Below the pieces are notes generated by a model, which worked only from the letters and a program-made list of their open reading frames with translations, did not search any database and was not told the DNA's origin. A program made the position numbers and the translations under genes. Shown piece after piece: positions 23,897 through 31,891 of a stretch of DNA of 64,000 nucleotides. The first letter of the stretch is position 1; each line of letters begins with the position of its first letter. This DNA comes from Tepidibacter mesophilus (lineage in GTDB: Bacteria; Bacillota; Clostridia; Peptostreptococcales; Peptostreptococcaceae), in assembly GCF_002724055.1 (NCBI RefSeq), contig NZ_BDQY01000002.1:1-64000 (forward strand), read 5' to 3'.

Positions 23897-25816
23897 ATGT
23901 ATTTGATTATAATGATTGTACTTCCGTTAATAGGCTCTTTAATTGGATATATAGTTGGAAGAAAAAATGAAAGATTCAGAAATCTAGTTATAGATATTAT
24001 AACTGGCATGGAGTTTTTATTGGTAATAATGATGTATCCTAGTGTTTCAAAACAACCTATAGAAGTATTCGTACCTCATATAATGGGAATTGGACTTTAT
24101 TTAAAAATGGATATGATAAGATATATATTCGTGGTTTTAACATGCTTTATTTGGTTTTTAACTACTATATATTCTACTCAATATCTTATAAAGCATAATC
24201 ATAGAAATAGGTATTATGCATTTTTTATGATTACGCTTTCGAGCACAGTAGGGATATTTGTATCTGAAAATATACTGAATCTATTTACATTTTTTGAAAT
24301 TATGGCATTTACATCTTATATGTTAGTTATACACGATAATGATGTTTATTCTCATAAAGCGGGAAGAATCTATTTAGGAATGTCAATAGCTAGTGGAATG
24401 ATAACATTAATGGGAATATTATTATTATTCGATTATACGAATACATTAAATATATCTGAAATATCATCGGTAATAGATTCTATTGGAAGTATAAAATATA
24501 CAATAGGTTTTTCTCTTATGATAGGATTTGCTGTTAAGGCCTGCATGTTTCCGCTTCATATATGGCTTCCAAAGGTATATCCAGCAGCACCAACACCTGC
24601 AACAGCAGTACTTTCTGGAATACTTGCAAAAGCAGGGGTTTATGGAATAATGATTGTATCAATATCTATAATGGGAAACGATAAACTATTTTGTGAGATT
24701 TTACTTATATTATCGTTTATAAGTATGTTCGTAGGTGGGTTTTTAGCAATATTTCAAAGAAATATAAAAAGGATATTAGCGTATAGTAGTATGAGTCAAA
24801 TTGGATATATATTAATGGGCGTTGCACTTGTTGGATTATTAGGAGAACACAAGGAAATGGCTATATATGGTAGTATGTATCATGTTGTAAACCATGGACT
24901 ATTTAAGGTACTTCTTTTTATGATTTCGGGTATAATATATATGATATTAGACGAACTTAGTATAAATAAGATACAGGGCTTTGGAAAGCATAAGAATTTA
25001 TTAAAAGTATTGTTTTTAGTAGGTATGCTTGGTATTATAGGTATGCCTGGTTTTAATGGATTTATAAGCAAGACTATGCTACATCATGCTTTATCAGAGA
25101 GTTTTTATGGAAGAGAAGCTATGTTCTTAGAAATATTATTTACAGTTTGTAGTAGTTTTACAGTGGCGTATCTACTTAAAATATTTATAGCTATATTTGT
25201 AGAAAAAAATGATGATTTCAAAGGTCAGTATAAAACAAAAATAAAAAAGAGAGCGTTACTTCCTATGATTATATTGAGTATAAGTATAGTATACGTGGCT
25301 ATAAAACCTTCATTTTTGATACATATTATGAATAAAGAGAGTATGTTTTTCAATATTAAGTTGAGTGGACATTTTGTTATGGATTTTTATACTATAGATA
25401 ATATAAAAGCATCTATAGTTACTATATTTCTAGGAATAGGTATATATGTTTTATTTATAAGAAAACATTTGTTAGTTGAAGAATTTGGATATAAAGTCTA
25501 TAAAAATTTATCCCTTGAATGGTTCAACTTAGAAAATGATTTTTATAGACCAGCTTTTAAATTAGTATATAAAGTATTATCTATAGGATTTTCTACAATA
25601 GATACATTTGTTATAAATTTGGTAAAGAGCACTAATGAAAATATTAAGAATCTTGCTGATGTTGAAATGACAAATATAAAGTATAATGGGAATAACAGTT
25701 ATAAAGTTTCTGACATGTCAAAGGAAATAGGAAGCCATTTAAATAGTGTAACTTACTCTGTATTCATAATAGGATTTGTATTGGTTATAATAACTATTAT
25801 ATTAGTAGGTCTTTAG
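23897..25816 (+). CDS. NuoL/MrpD-like antiporter subunit (third large subunit)
   Basis: A 639-aa polytopic NuoL/M/N-family protein with a core FAVKACMFPLHIWLPKVYPAAPTPA (about 212-236) and VVNHGLFKVLLFMISG. A C-terminal extension (about 470-639) holds extra helices and a loop, then a final helix, as in HyfB/NuoL-like subunits of energy-converting complexes. ATG 23897 follows AAAGGAGG. It is the last gene of the operon; 116 bp separate it from cheV. Confidence 0.88.
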   Translation: MYLIIMIVLPLIGSLIGYIVGRKNERFRNLVIDIITGMEFLLVIMMYPSVSKQPIEVFVPHIMGIGLYLKMDMIRYIFVVLTCFIWFLTTIYSTQYLIKHNHRNRYYAFFMITLSSTVGIFVSENILNLFTFFEIMAFTSYMLVIHDNDVYSHKAGRIYLGMSIASGMITLMGILLLFDYTNTLNISEISSVIDSIGSIKYTIGFSLMIGFAVKACMFPLHIWLPKVYPAAPTPATAVLSGILAKAGVYGIMIVSISIMGNDKLFCEILLILSFISMFVGGFLAIFQRNIKRILAYSSMSQIGYILMGVALVGLLGEHKEMAIYGSMYHVVNHGLFKVLLFMISGIIYMILDELSINKIQGFGKHKNLLKVLFLVGMLGIIGMPGFNGFISKTMLHHALSESFYGREAMFLEILFTVCSSFTVAYLLKIFIAIFVEKNDDFKGQYKTKIKKRALLPMIILSISIVYVAIKPSFLIHIMNKESMFFNIKLSGHFVMDFYTIDNIKASIVTIFLGIGIYVLFIRKHLLVEEFGYKVYKNLSLEWFNLENDFYRPAFKLVYKVLSIGFSTIDTFVINLVKSTNENIKNLADVEMTNIKYNGNNSYKVSDMSKEIGSHLNSVTYSVFIIGFVLVIITIILVGL

Positions 25817-25932
25817 AACTGGTTTTATAAATGCAAATTAGGGTATATAATAAAAAAAATAATAAAAAAGGAAAATAGATAATCATGTCGAAAGATAAAG
25901 GGAATGGTCGAAAAATAAAGGGGGTTTAGTTT

Positions 25933-26835
25933 ATGAAAGATAAAGGAATATTACTAGAAACAGGAACTGGTGAAGTCGAAATATTGGAATTTACGATAAA
26001 TAAAGAAAACTATGCTATTAACGTTATAAAGGTAAAAGAAATACTTGAAGTAGATTATTTAACTAAGATACCTAATAGTCATCCGGCAGTGGCAGGACTT
26101 ACTTTGGTTAGAGGTGATGTTGTAACATTAATAGATATGAAGTACGTAATAGAAAAACAAAATACAGACATAAAAAAATGTAAAGTAATATTATGCGAAT
26201 TCAATAACATAAAGGTAGCATTTTGCGTTGACAACATATTAGGAATTCACAGAATAGGATGGAATCAAATTAAAAAAACTGAAAATGTAAATGAATCATC
26301 TTTGGTTATTGGAAATATAATATTTAATAATAAAATAATAATGTTGTTGGATTTTGAAAAAATAGTTATGGATATAAGTCCAGCTTCGGGAATAAGTGAA
26401 AAAAGAATTAATGATATTGAGGTTAAGGATAGAAGTAAGGTAAAAATGATATTGGCCGATGATTCCCCACTTATAAGAAAGGTACTCAATGACACTCTTG
26501 TAAAGGCCGGATTTAGGAATCTGAGATTTTTTGATGATGGAGAACAGGCGTATAACTATTTGAGTTCTATATCTGATGAAAAGGGAGAAAGTTTTATAGA
26601 TGATGTTCAAATCCTGATAACAGATATTGAAATGCCGCAAATGGATGGTCATACATTGACTAGAAAAATAAAAGAACATAAAGTATTAAAAAGTCTTCCA
26701 GTAATAATATTCTCATCTCTTATAACTAATGATTTAATGCACAAAGGGGAATCAGTAGGAGCGGACGCTCAAATGAGCAAGCCTGAGGTTGGGAAACTTG
26801 TAAACTTAATAGACAAATTAACAGTAGATAAATAA
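25933..26835 (+). CDS. cheV: chemotaxis coupling protein CheV (CheW-REC)
   Basis: Couples chemoreceptors to CheA and adjusts gain by phosphorylation. The N-terminal CheW domain (about 15-150; LTLVRGDVVTLIDMK) is followed by a receiver domain (about 170-300) with the acidic pair ADDSPLIRK, the phosphoacceptor region LITDIEMPQMDG and the Thr/Lys sites IFSSLI and MSKPE. At 300 aa it is a complete CheV. ATG 25933 follows AAAGGGGG. It ends in a terminator at 26842-26872. Confidence 0.95.
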   Translation: MKDKGILLETGTGEVEILEFTINKENYAINVIKVKEILEVDYLTKIPNSHPAVAGLTLVRGDVVTLIDMKYVIEKQNTDIKKCKVILCEFNNIKVAFCVDNILGIHRIGWNQIKKTENVNESSLVIGNIIFNNKIIMLLDFEKIVMDISPASGISEKRINDIEVKDRSKVKMILADDSPLIRKVLNDTLVKAGFRNLRFFDDGEQAYNYLSSISDEKGESFIDDVQILITDIEMPQMDGHTLTRKIKEHKVLKSLPVIIFSSLITNDLMHKGESVGADAQMSKPEVGKLVNLIDKLTVDK

Positions 26836-26841
26836 TAAAAA

Positions 26842-26872
26842 ATGCGATATCAAAACGATATCGTATTTTTTT
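26842..26872 (+). terminator. Rho-independent terminator after cheV
   Basis: ATGCGATATC pairs with GATATCGTAT (one G-U pair) around AAAAC and is followed by seven T residues. Confidence 0.85.
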
Positions 26873-26875
26873 ATA

Positions 26876-26930
26876 TTGACAAATAGGGGAAAATGATTTA
26901 ATATATTAAGTGAGAATGATTATTAATAAC
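26876..26930 (+). promoter_or_regulatory. sigma-A promoter with Fur-box-like operator
   Basis: TTGACA (26876-26881), a 17-nt spacer and TAATAT (26899-26904) form a strong sigma-A promoter. Immediately downstream AGTGAGAATGATTATTAATAAC (26909-26930) resembles a Fur box (GATAATGATAATCATTATC core). This suggests iron-dependent repression of the next two genes, in keeping with the FeoB-associated product. Confidence 0.6.
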
Positions 26931-26952
26931 AATATTTTAAGGAGTGAGTTGA

Positions 26953-27234
26953 ATGAGTATAGTAATATATGGTGGTCATGATAGAATGGAAAGAATTTAT
27001 ATAGATGAAGCTAAAAAATATGGAGTAAAAGCTAAGGTGTATACATACGGCAGAAATGATATGACAAAATCTATAGGAAAGAGTGATGGAATAGTTATAT
27101 TTACAGATACCATATCTCATAAAGTTGCAAGTACTGTATCAAAGGAAGCAAAGAAAAGAAATATACCAGTAGTTGTCTGTCACAATAGTAGCAAGACATC
27201 TTTTGGTAATACTATGAAAGAGATGACGTGTTAG
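26953..27234 (+). CDS. DUF2325 protein
   Basis: A 93-aa single-domain DUF2325 protein starting MSIVIYGGHDRMERIYID, with a Rossmann-like alternation of strands and helices and the family's VVVCHNSS segment near the C terminus. Its biochemical role is unknown. It is the first gene behind a sigma-A promoter with a Fur-like site and precedes a FeoB-associated Cys-rich protein, so iron or metal homeostasis is inferred. ATG 26953 follows AAGGAGTGAGT. Confidence 0.82.
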   Translation: MSIVIYGGHDRMERIYIDEAKKYGVKAKVYTYGRNDMTKSIGKSDGIVIFTDTISHKVASTVSKEAKKRNIPVVVCHNSSKTSFGNTMKEMTC

Positions 27235-27287
27235 TATATGCTTTGAATAATGAATGAAAATCAATACAACAATAAGGAGCTGATAAA

Positions 27288-27428
27288 ATGGCTACATTTA
27301 TTATAGGTGGTATAGTAATCGGTTATGGTGTATATACATTGGGTAAAACTTTAAAAAAAGAAGCTAAAGGAGAATGCATAGGTTGTAGTGGATGTACGGC
27401 TACAAGTTGTAGTTCAAGAAAAGATGAT
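27288..27428 (+). CDS. FeoB-associated Cys-rich membrane protein (46 aa)
   Basis: A small protein with one N-terminal transmembrane helix (FIIGGIVIGYGVYTLGK) and a Cys-rich cytoplasmic tail (CIGCSGCTATSC). This pattern matches the FeoB_associated family found beside ferrous-iron transporters. No feoB is in the window. ATG 27288 follows AATAAGGAGCTGAT; the stop is TGA at 27426-27428. A weak Fur-like sequence (TGAATGAAAATCAAT) lies at about 27250-27264. Confidence 0.8.
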
Positions 27429-27462
27429 TAAATTTAATAACTACATATTTTTATACATTAAA

Positions 27463-27521
27463 CTAACCCCTTAGAGTATATACAGGCAAAATTACCTGTA
27501 AAATACTTTAAGGGGTTAGTT
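27463..27521. terminator. bidirectional terminator
   Basis: CTAACCCCTTA pairs with TAAGGGGTTAG across an interrupted stem (inner arms AGTAT/ATACT and AGG/CCT), with T-rich flanks. It separates the convergent Cys-rich genes. Confidence 0.8.
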
Positions 27522-27788
27522 TTATTCTTCTGTTTGTTTACTTCCTATACAAATTACCTCTTTCATTTTAGACATTATATGTTCATATCCACCTTTACTG
27601 TGAGGTATTGTGCAGTCAGAACAGTCTTTAATATTATTTTTATATTTAAAATTTCCACCACATGTATCTTTTAGCATATATAAAGGACAAAAACAAAATA
27701 GACAATTAAAATTTTTAGGATCCTTTACCTTATGACATGGAAAGTATTCGCATTTATTATTTTGAACAAACTTATAATTTTCACTCAT
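27522..27788 (-). CDS. cysteine-rich small-domain protein
   Basis: An 88-aa soluble protein with eight Cys in family-typical pairs (CEYFPCHK, CLFCFCP, CGG, CSDCTIPH), matching the cysteine-rich small domain family (PF04071-like); probably a zinc or Fe-S binding protein. The HxxxGGYE-like tail (HSKGGYEHI) is also typical. In other Clostridia relatives occur near cobalamin genes, but none are here. Its ATG, ribosome binding site and promoter region lie entirely in one arm of a 68-bp perfect palindrome. Confidence 0.85.
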   Translation of the reverse strand: MSENYKFVQNNKCEYFPCHKVKDPKNFNCLFCFCPLYMLKDTCGGNFKYKNNIKDCSDCTIPHSKGGYEHIMSKMKEVICIGSKQTEE

Positions 27789-27853
27789 ATTTATATCCCC
27801 CTTTTTAATACTATATTATATAATATAGTATTAAAAAGGGGGATATAAATATG
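27786..27853. repeat. 68-bp perfect palindrome over promoter, RBS and start codon
   Basis: Positions 27786-27819 are the exact reverse complement of 27820-27853, with no loop. One arm is the start codon, GGGGGA ribosome binding site and AT-rich leader of the Cys-rich gene; the other arm is its mirror image, giving on the plus strand an identical site and ATG followed at once by TAA. Symmetry stops exactly at the start codon on both sides. Confidence 0.9.
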
Positions 27854-27998
27854 TAAGATTTGTTGAATTTGATGAAATATAGGTCTAATGTCATGTGGTT
27901 ATTAATTAATTATATTGGGTATAATTAATTAGTGAGTAGGACTCTTATATTATTTAGATGTTTTAATTTATTGATGTATTAAGAAAGGAAGGTACTGA

Positions 27999-28481
27999 TT
28001 GGCATATAATACTATAGACCTAATAGACAAAGCAATAGACATGGCAGAAAAGAGAAAAGGTATATATAAGCACATTGCAAATGATAATCCTCAAAACAAA
28101 GGAATTAGTATAGTTGTAAATACTTTAGTTAGAGGGTTAGATAAAAATATAGAATGTTATAATAGACTAAAAATATATATAGAACAAAATGAAGAAGTAT
28201 CGGAGGAAATTGATTTTTTGATATATGATAAGATTTTATTTTTGGTTAATCAATTTAAAAAAAGATTAATGAATCCAAAAATTTCTGATACTAAAAGTCT
28301 TTTAAAATTCTCTTTGAATTTAGAAAAAGAAATATATGCATTATTTATAGATATACAAGGAAGACTAATTATAAAAGAAGAAGATGTAGAAACTAATACA
28401 TATAGGTTTTTATCGAATATTATAAAAGAAAAAGAAGAATATCTTGAAAACCTAGAAGCATTTGCTAACAGACAAGGCTAG
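27999..28481 (+). CDS. unrecognised 160-aa helical protein (paralogue of 10064-10543)
   Basis: No known family is recognised. It is a soluble, charged, mostly helical protein sharing with the 159-aa product at 10064-10543 the start MAY..D...KA, the CYNRLK segment near residue 57, YALFIDIQGR near 113-122 and LSNIIKEK. Pairwise identity looks modest but is spread along the whole length. The start is TTG 27999, spaced from AAGGAAGGT. Upstream (27854-27998) is an AT-rich inverted repeat TAATTAATTATA...TATAATTAATTA that may be an operator or promoter element. Confidence 0.75.
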   Translation: MAYNTIDLIDKAIDMAEKRKGIYKHIANDNPQNKGISIVVNTLVRGLDKNIECYNRLKIYIEQNEEVSEEIDFLIYDKILFLVNQFKKRLMNPKISDTKSLLKFSLNLEKEIYALFIDIQGRLIIKEEDVETNTYRFLSNIIKEKEEYLENLEAFANRQG

Positions 28482-28503
28482 ATACATATTTAGCCTTATT
28501 TTT
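28474..28503 (+). terminator. Rho-independent terminator
   Basis: AAGGCTA pairs with TAGCCTT around ten bases and is followed by ATTTTTTG. The stop codon of the 160-aa gene lies in the first arm. Confidence 0.75.
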
Positions 28504-28652
28504 TGTTTACACCAAACTAATGTTCTTGTATAATCTGAATAAGCACATATATGTATTAAAATTAACGAATTATAATAAATTAATTTATTATAATTAAAAA
28601 TAACAACAAATGGTATAATAAATAATATAAGAATTTAAAAAGAGGTGATTGT

Positions 28653-29933
28653 ATGGATAAAAAGAATGAAAAGGCATTGTTAGTTGGGCTCAACATAACT
28701 AATGTATTCAAAAAAGAAGATGATATAGATATTTATGATTCTATGGATGAATTGGAGGAATTAGCTAAGGCTGCAGGGGCCGAGGTTATAGAAAAGATAA
28801 TTCAAAATAAGGAATCAAGAGATGTTGCACTATATATAGGGAAGGGAAAATTGGAAGAAATAAAAATTTATTGTGAAAGCTTAGGTGTTAATGTAGTTAT
28901 ATTTAATGATGAACTTTCAGGAGCACAAATGAGAAATTTAGAAGAATTATTAAATGTAAAAGTTATAGATAGAACAGCACTTATACTTGATATATTTGCT
29001 CAAAGAGCATTATCAAGAGAAGGAAAGCTTCAAGTAGAGCTTGCTCAGTTGAAATATAGGCTTCCTAGACTTTCGGGATTTGGTAAAGAAATGTCAAAAA
29101 CAGGTGCAGGTATTGGAACTAGAGGGCCTGGAGAGCAAAAGTTAGAAGTAGATAAAAGACATATATTAAATAAAATATCTGATATTAGAAAAGAACTTAA
29201 AGAAGTAAAGAAAAACAGAGAAACACAAAGATCGCAAAGGCTTAAAAATAGTATACCAATAGTTGCCTTAGTAGGATACACTAATGCAGGAAAATCTACT
29301 CTCACAAATGAAATTATGAAGACTCACAAGGATTATGAAATAGAAAAAGAAGTTCTTTCAAAGGATATGCTATTTGCAACTCTTGATGTTACTTTAAGAA
29401 AAGCAGCACTTTCTAATAAAAAAGAGTTTTTAGTAGTAGATACAGTTGGATTCGTAAGTAAACTGCCTCATGATTTAGTAGATGCATTCAAAGCGACACT
29501 TGAAGAAGTTAGGTATGCAGATTTGATAATTCACGTTGTAGATGCATCTAATGATTGTTATGATATACAAATGAATACGACCCTTGATGTCTTAAAAGAG
29601 TTAAAAGCACTTGATAAGCCTGTTATAACTGTATTTAATAAGGTTGATAAGCTAGGATATGATGTAGATGCGAAGAAAGATGAGGATGTGTTATTTATAT
29701 CGTGTAAAACTGGTTATAACATAGATAAACTTTTAGAAAAAATAAAAGAAAAAATAATGGGAAATCTTCACGATGTATCTTTGCTGATTCCATATAATAA
29801 AGGAGAAGTATTTAATACTATCAAAAATAAGAATAATGTTGATGAGTTTGAATATAAGGAAGATGGGATATTCGTAGCTGTAACACTTGATGATATGGAC
29901 TATGGGAAGTACAAGGAGTATGAAGTGAATTGA
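28653..29933 (+). CDS. hflX: ribosome-associated GTPase HflX
   Basis: A GTPase that binds and splits ribosomes under stress. The N-terminal glycine-rich HflX domain contains QLKYRLPRLSG and GIGTRGPGEQKLE (about 135-165). The G domain has G1 GYTNAGKST near 207, G3 DTVGF and G4 NKVD. At 426 aa it is full length. ATG 28653 follows AGAGGTGAT. It is followed 19 nt later by a HEAT-repeat gene, probably co-transcribed. Confidence 0.95.
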   Translation: MDKKNEKALLVGLNITNVFKKEDDIDIYDSMDELEELAKAAGAEVIEKIIQNKESRDVALYIGKGKLEEIKIYCESLGVNVVIFNDELSGAQMRNLEELLNVKVIDRTALILDIFAQRALSREGKLQVELAQLKYRLPRLSGFGKEMSKTGAGIGTRGPGEQKLEVDKRHILNKISDIRKELKEVKKNRETQRSQRLKNSIPIVALVGYTNAGKSTLTNEIMKTHKDYEIEKEVLSKDMLFATLDVTLRKAALSNKKEFLVVDTVGFVSKLPHDLVDAFKATLEEVRYADLIIHVVDASNDCYDIQMNTTLDVLKELKALDKPVITVFNKVDKLGYDVDAKKDEDVLFISCKTGYNIDKLLEKIKEKIMGNLHDVSLLIPYNKGEVFNTIKNKNNVDEFEYKEDGIFVAVTLDDMDYGKYKEYEVN

Positions 29934-29952
29934 AATCTGGAGGATAAAAGCG

Positions 29953-30606
29953 GTGTTGAGTTGGGATGATATAGATAGCTTAGAAGATTTTAAAATCACA
30001 TATTTGTTATATCAAGAAGGAAAAAATATAAATCAGATAAGTAAAATAAGAAATATGAAAATTGATGATGTAAATAAAGATATAATAAAGTACAAGCAAA
30101 TTTTGAGCCAAACTAAGCCAAATAATAAAAACATTATAGAAATACTACTTGAAGAAGATAAAAATTCAAGGATTGATATTATAAATTCACTAAATGAAAG
30201 TGAATTAAACAATGTAAAAAAATTGTTGTATAAAAGAATTATTATAGAAAAAAATGTAGATGATTTGATGATACTTCTTTGGATCTGTGGAGAACTAAAA
30301 GATTGTAGATTATTGGATAAAGTTCATATATGTTCTAAACATCCTCATGGAGGTGTAAGAAGAATGGCATATTCTGCTATGGGCAAGATAGGTTCAGATG
30401 CAAGTATAAATTATTTGCATAAGGGACTTATAGATGCAAAACCACAGGTTAGACAATATTGTGCTAAATCTTTATGCAAAATAGGAAATGAAATTACATT
30501 AAAAAAGCTAAAAAATTTGATAAACAACCCTAATGAAAAAGAATATGTAAAAAGAGCTTTCTTAGAAGCTATAGATATTATTGGAAATATGAAAAATAAA
30601 AATTGA
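29953..30606 (+). CDS. HEAT-repeat protein with N-terminal HTH-like region
   Basis: The N terminus (about 1-50, DFKITYLLYQEGKNINQISKI) looks like a helix-turn-helix, and the C-terminal half (about 95-210) contains HEAT/PBS-type repeats (HPHGGVRRMAYSAMGKIG and DAKPQVRQYCAKSLCKIG). It probably acts as a protein-interaction module, function unknown. I chose GTG 29953 behind GGAGGATAAAA. Close spacing to hflX suggests co-translation. Confidence 0.8.
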   Translation: MLSWDDIDSLEDFKITYLLYQEGKNINQISKIRNMKIDDVNKDIIKYKQILSQTKPNNKNIIEILLEEDKNSRIDIINSLNESELNNVKKLLYKRIIIEKNVDDLMILLWICGELKDCRLLDKVHICSKHPHGGVRRMAYSAMGKIGSDASINYLHKGLIDAKPQVRQYCAKSLCKIGNEITLKKLKNLINNPNEKEYVKRAFLEAIDIIGNMKNKN

Positions 30607-30737
30607 TTATTATCCTCATAAGCACTATTTAAAAAACATATATTAATAATACAAACAAAAACCCAAAAAGATGAGATCATATGGTCATATAATCTTAATT
30701 ATAATTTATACAAATATAATATAAGGGGGAGTTTAAA

Positions 30738-31160
30738 ATGCTTTTTAGAAATTGTGCAGGAGGAATAGTTTTTTATGGAAATAAAGTATTGATATTAAAA
30801 AATGAAAAAAGTGAATGGGTATTACCAAAAGGGATAATTAAAGGTAATAGTATTCCAGCTGAAGTGGCTATAGATAAGGTTAAACATGAATGTGGTGTAA
30901 ATACTAAAATATTATCAACGGCAGGTCAGACTAATTATGAATTCTATTCAATAAGCAGAAAAACTCCAGTATGTAATGAAATAGTATGGTATGTTATGGA
31001 ATCGAATGATGTTAAATGCAATATAAACAAAGAATTAGGATTTGTAGATGGTGGATTTTATAAAATAAAAGATGCACTAGAACTTATAACTTATAGCCAA
31101 GATAAATCTATTGTTAATTTGTCTTTTAAAAAATACAAAAATTTGAAAAAAGAAATGTAA
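30738..31160 (+). CDS. Nudix-fold protein with degraded Nudix box
   Basis: The fold is that of a Nudix protein: NCAGGIVFYGNKVLIL, then WVLPKGIIKGN and a late YKIKDAL segment. The Nudix box GX5EX7REUXEEXGU is only partly kept: aligned from GIIKGNSIPAEVAID, the first Glu is Ser, the Arg-Glu pair is Asp-Lys and the first Glu of the EE pair is His, leaving only the last Glu and the terminal GV. It is therefore probably not an active pyrophosphohydrolase and may bind a nucleotide. At 140 aa it has the normal domain length. ATG 30738 follows AAGGGGGAG. Confidence 0.8.
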   Translation: MLFRNCAGGIVFYGNKVLILKNEKSEWVLPKGIIKGNSIPAEVAIDKVKHECGVNTKILSTAGQTNYEFYSISRKTPVCNEIVWYVMESNDVKCNINKELGFVDGGFYKIKDALELITYSQDKSIVNLSFKKYKNLKKEM

Positions 31161-31231
31161 TTTCAAAAAGTATTAAAACTTAAATTTTAGGTTAAACTAT
31201 ATTTGACTTAAATTTAAGGAGGCATATAAGT

Positions 31232-31417
31232 ATGGATAATTTAAATATGAGTGAATTAAAAGCAATAGCAACTAGATGCAGTCAATATAGTCCAATAGAA
31301 AGTCAGTTCACATCATCTACTGGTGAGAATGAAGACAATTGTTCAAAGTGTAATCACTATGAAAATAGTAAATGTACATTAGATTTAATTGATGAGATTA
31401 GAAGCAATATGCAATAA
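31232..31417 (+). CDS. small 61-aa CxxC protein, unknown
   Basis: Acidic soluble protein of 61 aa with C16 and a possible metal-binding CSKC...C arrangement (about 37-48). No family name is recognised. The ATG follows AAGGAGGCATAT, a near-perfect site, and a terminator follows at 31431-31463, so it is a genuine small gene. It may be co-transcribed with the Nudix-fold gene 71 bp upstream. Confidence 0.7.
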   Translation: MDNLNMSELKAIATRCSQYSPIESQFTSSTGENEDNCSKCNHYENSKCTLDLIDEIRSNMQ

Positions 31418-31430
31418 ACTATATTTAATA

Positions 31431-31463
31431 AAAAAGCCTTATTTTAAAAAAATAAGGCTTTTC
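31431..31463 (+). terminator. Rho-independent terminator
   Basis: AAAAGCCTTATTTT pairs with AAAATAAGGCTTTT around a few A residues, ending in T-rich sequence. Confidence 0.85.
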
Positions 31464-31561
31464 TATTGTATAAATTAAATAGAATACTATAATTAAATAT
31501 ACACATATGAAAATAATAATTAGTATTAAATAAAAAAATATATATAAAAAAATTTTAAGTG

Positions 31562-31590
31562 TTGACGAAATTGTATTTAGGTAATATAAT
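31562..31590 (+). promoter_or_regulatory. sigma-A promoter of the serine operon
   Basis: TTGACG (31562-31567), a 17-nt spacer and TATAAT (31585-31590) lie just ahead of the T-box leader; transcription should begin near 31597. Confidence 0.8.
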
Positions 31591-31599
31591 CAATCTCAA

Positions 31600-31852
31600 A
31601 TAAAAAAAGCTATAACAAAATAATAATTTAAAAGTTTAGAAGGGTAGTAGTAAATAATTTCTATTTTAAGAGAGTGGATGGTTGGTGTGAATCCATAATA
31701 AGAGTTATTGAATCCGACCTGGAACTGCATAGGGGTAAAAACTTATGCCGGAATTTCCGTTAAAGATTAAAGACTGTATATACAGTAAAACAAGGTGGTA
31801 CCACGTGGATAATATCTCCGTCCTTGACTAACGTCAAGGATGGGGATTTTTT
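31600..31852 (+). ncRNA. T-box leader, predicted serine-specific
   Basis: A tRNA-sensing riboswitch controlling the downstream aminotransferase-serA genes. Seen features are the Stem I AGAGAG motif and GGTGTGAA (about 31668-31690), the specifier region GAATCCGACCTGGAACTG with UCC (Ser) at 31713-31715, the conserved T-box AAGGTGGTACCACG (31792-31805) and a terminator TCCTTGAC/GTCAAGGA with GGGGATTTTTTT (to about 31852). Uncharged tRNA-Ser (GGA anticodon) should favour the antiterminator. The Ser assignment fits the regulated pathway. Confidence 0.92.
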
Positions 31853-31891
31853 TATTATAAATAAATTATATTATTTTAGGAGAGATGAGAA

